Shown here: positions 6,515 through 11,262 of the stretch, in pieces | How positions within the stretch are numbered: the stretch's first letter is position 1 | How the letters are laid out: each line of letters starts with the position of its first letter | NCBI RefSeq assembly: GCF_014859565.1 | Contig: NZ_JACUUA010000114.1 | Location: forward strand, 1-11,262 | Length of the DNA stretch: 11,262 bases | DNA from: Marinospirillum sp. | GTDB taxonomy: Bacteria; Pseudomonadota; Gammaproteobacteria; Pseudomonadales; Halomonadaceae | Direction: 5' to 3' | Translations under genes and position numbers: made by a program | Notes under the pieces: generated by a model | What the model saw: the letters and a program-made list of their open reading frames with translations, nothing else | Databases searched by the model: none | Told to the model about the DNA's origin: nothing

Positions 6515-8894
6515 AAAGCTTGGTGTGTTCGATGATTTTAGTTGGGATAGTGAAGTTAAAAACAAAGGCGGTGCCGTTCAAAACTTTGTTGATATCAATA
6601 TCATCTATGGGCGTAACTATTCCGGCAAGACGACACTATCGCGTATTGCGCGTGCTCTAGAGACTGGCGATTTATCGGATAAATATGGCTCGCCCTCGTT
6701 CCAACTAAAATTTACTGACAATTCAGATGTGACAGTCGAAACTCTATCAGCTCATGGTAAAAATGTCCGGGTATTCAACGAAGATTTTATTCGAGATAAC
6801 TTACGATTTATAACCAATCCAGATGACAGTATTGAGCCGTTTGCTATTTTAGGGGACGACAATAATAAGATCGAAAAAGACATTGAAGCGCTTGAAGCTG
6901 AACTAGGATCTAGTGTTGAAGGGCAAGAAACTGGTTTGTATGCCGAAAAGAAACAGGCCACAGATGCATACAACACAGCCCTTAGCGCTCATAATCAGGC
7001 GAACGATAACCTAGAAAAACAATTAGGTGATAAAGCGACCAACAAAAACATCGGCATTAGATATAAGCCTGAGCGTTTTGGTGACCAAAACTACACAATT
7101 ATCAAATTAAAAGCCGATATCGCAACAGTAAGTGCTCCAAATTTTGGGCTGTTAAACACAGAACAAATGGCCGAGCACAAAAAACTGATTGATGAAAAGG
7201 TTTTGCCTGCAATACCTGAATTTTATCCACCTAAGCTAAGTTTTTTGAACCTAGCACAACAAGTTGAAACTCTGGTAACCAAGCCCATTAGCGAGTCTGA
7301 CAAAATTCAGGCGTTAGTCAAAGATGCGGTACTTAACCGCTGGGTAAACGAAGGTCGCACTCACCATCGAAACAAGCATGAAAAATGCGCATTTTGCGAT
7401 AATGAAATTTCGGCTGAGCGGTGGGCAGAGCTTGATAAGCACTTTGATGAAGAATCAGAGTTATTAGAAAAATCGATTGATGCATTACTTGCTAAGATAG
7501 AAACCGAGAAAAAAATGGTTCATGCCGCACTGACCATTGATCCATCATTTTTTTATTCTAAGTTTCACTCACAACTTACGGCTTTGGATTCCAGCTTACA
7601 AACCGCGACCAAAGACTACCTGCTTGCTTTAGATGATTTGGCCAAGCACTTGAAGGATCGAAAAGGTGACATTCTAAACGCTAAAAAATATGAGAGCCCA
7701 GCTGATTGCGCTGAAACATTAACGAAAATCTGGCAAGAATATAGTGACCTTTGCGCTAAATCAGAGTTATTTAGCAGCTCATTAGTTGGTGAACAAGCCA
7801 AGGCTAAAGCCGATTTGCGATTGAAAGAAGTCGCTGACTATTTGCTTACGATTGATTACCAAACACAGCTCAATTCAATTGAAACCTTAAAGCAAAAGAG
7901 GGATGAGGCCGAACAAGCTCAGGCGGCTATTAATGAAAACATTACAAAAAAACAAGGACAAGTTGCTGCTAAGAAACGTGAACTTAACGATGAAGAAAAA
8001 GGAGCCAAAAAGGTAAATGAATATCTTAATAATTTTTTCGGGCATCAGTTCTTAACGTTGGAAGCTAAAAAATATGAAGGGCCAACGCAAGACGCAAAAC
8101 GTATTCGGTTTGAAGTGATTCGTGACGGTAAGAAGGCTTATCACCTTAGTGAAGGTGAATGTAGCCTGCTCGCTTTTTGCTACTTTTTGGCCAAGTTAGA
8201 TGATGTTGCAACCAAAGACTCGAAACCTATTATTTGGATTGATGATCCCATCTCTTCACTCGATGGAAATCATATTTTCTTTATTTATACCCTGTTAAAC
8301 GCGGAAGTTGTCGAGAAGGGGAGATTTGCGCAGTTATTCGTTTCAACACACAACCTTGATTTCCTGAAGTACTTAAAGCGATTAAAGGATAATTATCTTA
8401 CTTCTGATGGAGAAAAGTTTAAATGTCAGAAAGCATACTTTGTTGTGGTTAGGCAGGATAAAAAATCTACATTGCAGGTCATGCCATCCTATTTAAAAGA
8501 GTATGTGACTGAGTTTAACTACCTGTTTCATCAGATCCATAAATGTGCCTCTATTGAAGCTATCGATAATACCAACTACGTAACTTTTTATAATTTTGCC
8601 AACAATGCGAGGAAGTTTTTCGAAATTTACCTGTATTACAAATACCCAGATCAAGGAATGACTGAAAAAACACTTAATGCATTTTTTGGTGAAGATCGTA
8701 TCCCTTCAGTCTTAACAGACAGGATTAACAATGAGTATTCACACTTGTCTGGGGTCTTTGAGAGAGGTGCATCGCCTATTGAAGTGCCTGAAATGCAAAC
8801 CGCCGCCAGACAAATCATTGAACGACTCCGGCAAGATCATGAGCAATATTCTTCTTTGATGAAAAGTGTTGGAGAACACAGTGACAACATATAA
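6489..8894 (+). CDS. rloC: RloC-type anticodon nuclease (AAA/ABC ATPase with zinc hook)
   Basis: This 801-residue protein has the AAA_13/PrrC-RloC layout. The N-terminal ATPase half carries Walker A GRNYSGKTT (41-49). Long coiled coils follow, broken by C300-A-F-C303, the CxxC of a Rad50-like zinc hook. The second ATPase half has signature LSEGE (553-557), Walker B IIWIDDP (581-587), the D-loop SSLDGNH, and STHN with H621. The C-terminal region has R708-x3-E712 and H752, matching the Arg-Glu-His catalytic triad of PrrC-family tRNA anticodon nucleases. RloC cleaves and excises the wobble nucleotide and is thought to respond to DNA damage. AAGGAGG (6476-6482) lies six bases before the ATG. The length and the CxxC favour RloC over the shorter PrrC. 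Linkage to a Type I locus parallels prrC in EcoprrI. The tRNA target is not visible from sequence. Confidence 0.86.
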   Translation: MLKKIQHIKKLGVFDDFSWDSEVKNKGGAVQNFVDINIIYGRNYSGKTTLSRIARALETGDLSDKYGSPSFQLKFTDNSDVTVETLSAHGKNVRVFNEDFIRDNLRFITNPDDSIEPFAILGDDNNKIEKDIEALEAELGSSVEGQETGLYAEKKQATDAYNTALSAHNQANDNLEKQLGDKATNKNIGIRYKPERFGDQNYTIIKLKADIATVSAPNFGLLNTEQMAEHKKLIDEKVLPAIPEFYPPKLSFLNLAQQVETLVTKPISESDKIQALVKDAVLNRWVNEGRTHHRNKHEKCAFCDNEISAERWAELDKHFDEESELLEKSIDALLAKIETEKKMVHAALTIDPSFFYSKFHSQLTALDSSLQTATKDYLLALDDLAKHLKDRKGDILNAKKYESPADCAETLTKIWQEYSDLCAKSELFSSSLVGEQAKAKADLRLKEVADYLLTIDYQTQLNSIETLKQKRDEAEQAQAAINENITKKQGQVAAKKRELNDEEKGAKKVNEYLNNFFGHQFLTLEAKKYEGPTQDAKRIRFEVIRDGKKAYHLSEGECSLLAFCYFLAKLDDVATKDSKPIIWIDDPISSLDGNHIFFIYTLLNAEVVEKGRFAQLFVSTHNLDFLKYLKRLKDNYLTSDGEKFKCQKAYFVVVRQDKKSTLQVMPSYLKEYVTEFNYLFHQIHKCASIEAIDNTNYVTFYNFANNARKFFEIYLYYKYPDQGMTEKTLNAFFGEDRIPSVLTDRINNEYSHLSGVFERGASPIEVPEMQTAARQIIERLRQDHEQYSSLMKSVGEHSDNI

Positions 8895-9579
8895 CGTCTA
8901 TTGCGATGAAAGCCGCCATACATCAGATCCATCACAGCCTTACATCGTTATCGGTGCGCTTCAATGTCCTCGAGAAGAAAAGCGCCGCATAGTTGGTCGT
9001 CTGCATGGCCTGATGACCAAGCATGGCATTAAAACAGAATTTGGCTGGAAAAAAGCATCACCCAATAAGGCAGAATTTTATCTTAGCCTGATCCAGTTGT
9101 TTGCTGAGGAGCAATGTCTTTCTTTTCGTTGTGTTGTGGTTGACCGAAGGCAACTGGATCATGAGCAGTGGAATAATGGTGATAAAGAGCTTGGCTTTTA
9201 CAAGCTTTATTACCAATTACTGGTACATTGGCTTCAGCCAGGTGATACCTACCATATTTATCTGGATTGGCAACAGAATGCTGCCAGTGGTCGTTTTGAA
9301 GAGCTGCGGCAGATTCTGGCACACAAGCTAATGGGTAGAGCCAAAATAGCTTGTCTTGAGCCGGTAGAGTCGCATAACCAGCCGCTGATACAGCTTGCAG
9401 ACTTGTTGATGGGGGCGGTGGGGTATGATTGGAATGACATGCAGAGTCGCTCTAACGCCAGCGTTTTTAAAGTGCAGTATGCTGGTCATCTGGCTAAAGC
9501 CGTAGGTAAAAGCGGCTTGCGGTTTACTACTCCCAAGACTGAGCGAAAATTCAATATCTTCAACTGGCAAGGACGATAG
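8881..9579 (+). CDS. DUF3800 domain protein
   Basis: This 232-residue protein belongs to the DUF3800 family, which is frequent in phage-defence islands and has no settled activity. The N-terminal strand ends in the conserved YCDES (7-11, acidic D9 and E10). Other acidic positions are E53 in the FGWKK block region, D129 in YLDW, E163 and D174 in IQLADLLMG. This pattern would suit a metal-dependent RNase H-like fold, which is inference. I chose GTG 8881 because GGAG (8871-8874) is six bases upstream; the frame is open to another GTG at 8866. It overlaps the end of rloC by 14 bases, so it is very probably translationally coupled to it. The next gene starts after one spare base. A contribution to the RloC response, for example as a second nuclease, is plausible but unproven. 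Confidence 0.85.
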   Translation: MTTYNVYCDESRHTSDPSQPYIVIGALQCPREEKRRIVGRLHGLMTKHGIKTEFGWKKASPNKAEFYLSLIQLFAEEQCLSFRCVVVDRRQLDHEQWNNGDKELGFYKLYYQLLVHWLQPGDTYHIYLDWQQNAASGRFEELRQILAHKLMGRAKIACLEPVESHNQPLIQLADLLMGAVGYDWNDMQSRSNASVFKVQYAGHLAKAVGKSGLRFTTPKTERKFNIFNWQGR

Positions 9580-9580
9580 T

Positions 9581-10096
9581 TTGACTGATAGCTTGTGGCC
9601 GAAACTGCGACTGAAAGCCGATACGGAAGAAAATCTGATCGAGGCATATCGTCAGGTATATCTGGATACCTACGTCTACGATGAGCAGGGTAATCGACGA
9701 GTTTTTACTGACTGGACAGGTGCTTCGATTATCTTTGCAGCCGGTGCTTTTGATCATGCCTTCAGTAAAGCCAAAAACTATCGCTTGGGCACCTGTGTTC
9801 ACGATGGTGGTTTTGATCATGAAAGAGCGCGTCGGATTTTATGGATCGCCGAGGTGCTTGCAGCTTCAGCCGGTACGATTCATCGTTATACCCAGTCAAA
9901 AAAGGACAGTCGTGGCCGTGATAGAAAACGACGGACATACGTTGTTGTTGATGAAAGTTATGTTGTGGTTCTGGATGATCCAAGAAAGCCCGATAAGCCT
10001 TTCACTTTTGTAACGGCTATAGCCGCTAATCCGAGCTATGTGCAGACTGAAATCAAGCAAAAAGCATTTCTGGTAGAGGTGAAGAAGGGAGGGTGA
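9581..10096 (+). CDS. Small basic protein, possible BECR-fold (Barnase/EndoU/RelE-like) nuclease
   Basis: This 171-residue protein starts at TTG 9581, with AAGGA (9569-9573) seven bases upstream and one base after the DUF3800 stop. I do not recognise it with certainty. A central helix (ERARRILWIAEVL, 81-93) is followed by a basic turn (IHRY, 100-103; R and K rich to 118). Two strands come next, YVVVDESYVVVLDD (120-133) and FTFVTAIAAN (141-150). This order (helix with R, a basic hairpin, then a strand ending in VT-A) resembles phage-encoded BECR nuclease domains (PBECR families), where the strands and H/R/T residues form an RNase active site. H59 in AFDHAF and H101 are candidate catalytic residues. 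The function is inference. An alternative is an uncharacterised partner or inhibitor of the DUF3800 protein. The basic C-terminus (EVKKGG) is directly followed by a strong ribosome-binding site. Confidence 0.65.
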   Translation: MTDSLWPKLRLKADTEENLIEAYRQVYLDTYVYDEQGNRRVFTDWTGASIIFAAGAFDHAFSKAKNYRLGTCVHDGGFDHERARRILWIAEVLAASAGTIHRYTQSKKDSRGRDRKRRTYVVVDESYVVVLDDPRKPDKPFTFVTAIAANPSYVQTEIKQKAFLVEVKKGG

Positions 10097-10205
10097 TATG
10101 CCCCAGTCTTATCGGCGACTGAGGCGCAGCCAGGAACCAAAACAACTAGGTAAAGGTTCAACCAGCTCCGAAGAGCTTGGATGCATTATGGTGGTGTGCG
10201 AGTGA
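10085..10205 (+). other. Strong ribosome-binding site with a 35-codon ORF
   Basis: AAGGGAGGG (10085-10093) is four bases before ATG 10098. The frame encodes 35 basic residues beginning MPQSYRRLRR and stops at TGA 10203-10205. The strong site and the one-base gap from the previous stop look like the start of another operon gene that has been cut short. The peptide includes SEELG, encoded by a 15-base segment that is the perfect inverted copy of the end of the opposing antitoxin gene. It may be a micropeptide or, more likely, a stump. Confidence 0.35.
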
Positions 10206-10261
10206 AATATCAAGCGGGCTGTTTGCCAGTTTACTGTACCCAGAAAAAGCGAATGCCGCAT
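10109..10261 (-). pseudogene. Remnant of a toxin gene (probably PIN domain) after the antitoxin
   Basis: An ATG overlaps the antitoxin stop by one base (TGATG), the standard arrangement for the toxin of this antitoxin family. The frame starts MRHSLF, compatible with the first residues of PIN-domain toxins paired with excisionase-like antitoxins. It then diverges into a 50-residue sequence without the expected acidic D-A/C-V-L-Y motif. I infer that the toxin body was deleted after about six codons and replaced with unrelated DNA. The acidic PIN active site is absent, so no toxin activity is expected. The family assignment of the lost toxin comes from the antitoxin, not from this fragment. Confidence 0.45.
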
Positions 10262-10289
10262 CAGTACCCCATTCCAAGCTCTTCGGAGA
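10166..10289. repeat. 15-bp perfect inverted repeat
   Basis: TCCGAAGAGCTTGGA (10166-10180) is the exact reverse complement of 10275-10289, with 94 bases between. The right arm encodes SEELG near the C-terminus of the antitoxin. The left arm lies in the 35-codon ORF and encodes the same peptide in that strand's sense. A flanking CCAGC on each side (with a 3-base offset) extends the similarity slightly. It may be an inverted micro-duplication from a rearrangement, and it could form a long-range hairpin between convergent transcripts. Confidence 0.7.
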
Positions 10290-10713
10290 GGCTGGCCAGT
10301 TCGTCCATGGCTTTGCTGCTGGCTGCATCGCGCTGTTGTTTGTATGCCATCAGGTCGGAGAAGAGTACACGGCGATGACGACCGGTTTTATGGTGCGGCA
10401 AAGCACCTTCTTCCAGCAATTTCACCAGGTGAGGGCGTGAAACATTAAGCAGGTCGGCTGCTTCTTGTGAAGTGAGTTCTGCATGGACAGGAACCACTTT
10501 AACCGAGTTACCCAGTGCTAATTCCCCAAGGATGTCTACCAGCAGGCGTAATGCACTGGTGGGCAGTTCAATTGGGTGCGCCTTGTTGTCAGCATCGTAG
10601 ATTTCAATCCGTTGAGTATCCGTTTTGGTTGACAGATAGGCAGCCAAGTCACGTTGCCCTTGTGTTGCAGCAGCAACTTCACGAGCTTCAGGAAAGCTGG
10701 CAAGTTGGTTCAT
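10261..10713 (-). CDS. Excisionase-family (HTH_17) antitoxin
   Basis: This 150-residue protein is probably the DNA-binding antitoxin of a toxin-antitoxin pair. The N-terminal part (1-75) is a variable helical region. Residues about 78-125 form a MerR/excisionase-like helix-turn-helix: LTSQEAADLLNVSRPHLVK, then the wing with HHKTGRHRRV and LMAYK. The C-terminal tail (127-150) is the usual toxin-contacting helix ending EELGMGY. The start is ATG at 10713-10711 with GGAG (10724-10721) seven bases upstream. Family members normally repress their own operon and precede a PIN-domain toxin with an overlapping start. Here the overlap is kept but the toxin is gone, so this may be an orphan antitoxin. 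The bound operator may be the palindrome at its promoter. Confidence 0.85.
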   Translation of the reverse strand: MNQLASFPEAREVAAATQGQRDLAAYLSTKTDTQRIEIYDADNKAHPIELPTSALRLLVDILGELALGNSVKVVPVHAELTSQEAADLLNVSRPHLVKLLEEGALPHHKTGRHRRVLFSDLMAYKQQRDAASSKAMDELASLSEELGMGY

Positions 10714-10747
10714 GGCTTTGCTCCATCGTTTGTTTGAGTGATTTTTG

Positions 10748-10775
10748 ATTCTAATCGAAATAAACGAAAAAGCAA
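10748..10775 (-). promoter_or_regulatory. Antitoxin promoter with overlapping palindrome
   Basis: On the minus strand, TTGCTT (10775-10770) and TAGAAT (10753-10748) are separated by 16 bases, a good sigma-70 fit, ending 35 bases before the antitoxin ATG. The -35 hexamer sits in the 10-base perfect palindrome AGCAATTGCT (10771-10780), a reasonable operator for autoregulation by the antitoxin. Confidence 0.5.
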
Positions 10776-10795
10776 TTGCTCACGGTAATAGGAAA

Positions 10796-11089
10796 TCAAA
10801 GACTCTCTTCAAACCCACTCAGCAGCACATCTGCTGCACTTTCCCTTAAGGGCACCAGAGCCTGATAGGCTTCTGAGTTGTGCCAGGCTTTGGCGGTGGT
10901 GATATCTGGAAAACGGATCACCACGATGTTGGTGTAGGGTGTTTCACCGGCAAAGGTGGTGTCTTTTGTACCGCGAAACATCAGTTCGGCATTCCAGGGT
11001 TCCAGCGTGGCAGGCACTTTGTTGCAGTAATCTACCCAGAGGTCTGAGTCTTTAATACGAATTTGTCCAACGATGTAGGCATGAGGCAT
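10796..11089 (-). CDS. DUF1330 family protein
   Basis: This 97-residue protein of the DUF1330 family has a ferredoxin-like dimeric alpha/beta-barrel fold of unknown biochemical role. Visible family features are the N-terminal strand AYIVGQIRI, a central RGTKDTTFAGE segment, the VVIRFPD strand, and the AKAWHNSEAYQALVPLRE helix with the conserved W-x-S-x-x-Y pattern. The ATG at 11089 is preferred to an upstream in-frame start because AAGGAG (11103-11098) is eight bases before it. It lies 82 bases upstream of the antitoxin on the same strand. The gene appears intact. It has no obvious link to defence and may simply be a neighbouring passenger. Confidence 0.88.
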   Translation of the reverse strand: MPHAYIVGQIRIKDSDLWVDYCNKVPATLEPWNAELMFRGTKDTTFAGETPYTNIVVIRFPDITTAKAWHNSEAYQALVPLRESAADVLLSGFEESL

Positions 11090-11101
11090 TCTGCTGGCTC
11101 C

Positions 11102-11232
11102 TTTTATACACAACAGCTGACTGCTGAATTAAGCTGGACTCACTAGCGGCGTCTATTGCGTGCATAATGCTAGTGAGCGAGTTAGATATCAAGCGGCTTG
11201 GTTCAGGCTAGCCCGGATTTCTCATGGGGTAT
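11102..11232 (+). pseudogene. Decayed DUF1016/YhcG-like fragment
   Basis: One frame from 11102 encodes QQLTAELSWTH, a stop (TAG 11144-11146), then RRLLR. A shifted frame from 11160 continues VHNASERVRYQAAWFR. Read together this resembles the DUF1016/YhcG core, in which ELSWTHYRxLLRV is followed by N-x-x-x-R-x-x-Y and then W-S-x-R. The stop codon, the frameshift and the lack of flanking domains mean it cannot make a functional protein. It overlaps the ribosome-binding site of the DUF1330 gene on the other strand. The match is by eye to a short conserved block, so the family call is moderate. Confidence 0.4.
11139..11177. repeat. 9-bp perfect inverted repeat
   Basis: CTCACTAGC (11139-11147) and GCTAGTGAG (11169-11177) are perfect arms around 21 bases. 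GTTAGAT follows closely at 11181-11187. The stem has no T-run. It lies upstream of the DUF1330 gene (minus strand) and within the YhcG-like fragment. Confidence 0.5.
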
Positions 11233-11251
11233 AAAAGAAAACGGCAGGAAG

Positions 11252-11260
11252 TGTTATAAT
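11252..11260 (+). promoter_or_regulatory. Extended -10 promoter reading out of the window
   Basis: TGTTATAAT is a perfect TATAAT with the TGn extension, which can work without a good -35 (none is seen). It would start transcription a few bases beyond the window edge, for a gene further right. Confidence 0.45.
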
Positions 11261-11262
11261 TT

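Larger units (their letters stand above)
10182..11196. repeat. 36-bp imperfect direct repeat bracketing the minus-strand genes
   Basis: 10182-10217 and 11161-11196 align without gaps at 30 of 36 positions and share the exact 11-mer ATATCAAGCGG at their right ends (10207-10217 and 11186-11196). The copies are 979 bases apart and flank the toxin stump, antitoxin and DUF1330 gene. Similarity fades on both sides. They may be diverged copies of an interspersed element or of a decayed gene. No transposase lies between them. Confidence 0.6.

Noticed and set aside
10177..10440. Plus-strand ORFs opposite the antitoxin
   Set aside because: They are antisense to a clearly recognisable helix-turn-helix antitoxin with its own promoter and ribosome-binding site.
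11106..11115. TATAAA on the minus strand as a DUF1330 promoter
   Set aside because: It abuts the ribosome-binding site, leaving almost no leader, and has no upstream -35 match; it is more likely chance.
11111..11187. Integron attC site (GTTAGAT at 11181-11187 plus a palindromic arm)
   Set aside because: The right core matches GTTRRRY, but the left arm lacks a proper RYYYAAC box, the other repeat copy at 10182 has no matching palindrome, and no integrase is present.
1..11262. CRISPR array, tRNA or rRNA genes, intact insertion sequence
   Set aside because: No regularly spaced repeats, no cloverleaf-like segments noticed, and no transposase-like ORF on either strand.

Overview
This window is a defence island built on a complete Type I restriction-modification locus. 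An anticodon-nuclease module is attached to it, and a short tract of accessory and decayed genes lies on the other strand at the right end. The protein families, ordinary Shine-Dalgarno sites and moderate G+C suggest a gammaproteobacterium. I cannot name the species. No rRNA, tRNA, CRISPR array or intact transposase gene was seen.

Layout, left to right. The first 66 bases are the tail of an unidentified gene. Then, all on the + strand: hsdR (restriction/translocation subunit, EcoEI-like), a 127-base gap with a hairpin and a possible gene remnant, hsdM (methyltransferase), an ORF6N-domain protein with a phospholipase-D-like C-terminal half, hsdS (specificity), a 92-residue ORF that looks like the 5' stump of a DUF4297/Cap4-like nuclease, an RloC-type anticodon nuclease with a zinc-hook CxxC, a DUF3800 protein, and a small protein that may be a Barnase/EndoU/RelE-fold (BECR) nuclease. 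From hsdM onward the genes overlap or are a few bases apart, so they are probably cotranscribed and translationally coupled.

How they could work together: HsdM2-HsdS methylates self DNA, and adding HsdR gives the restriction complex. RloC is related to PrrC, the tRNA-cleaving enzyme that guards a Type Ic system in E. coli. It would be the second line of defence, disabling translation when DNA damage occurs or restriction is defeated. The DUF3800 and BECR-like genes are coupled directly behind rloC and may be part of the same suicide module or a separate two-gene system. That last point is inference.

Right end (about 10.1-11.26 kb): the island converges on minus-strand genes. An excisionase/HTH_17-type antitoxin gene is followed by a toxin start codon in the usual TGATG overlap, but the toxin reading frame breaks down after about six codons. 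Upstream of the antitoxin lies a small DUF1330 gene. A 15-bp perfect inverted repeat, a 36-bp imperfect direct repeat (30/36), and a broken sequence resembling the DUF1016/YhcG core show that this edge has been rearranged repeatedly. The last bases contain an extended -10 promoter pointing out of the window.
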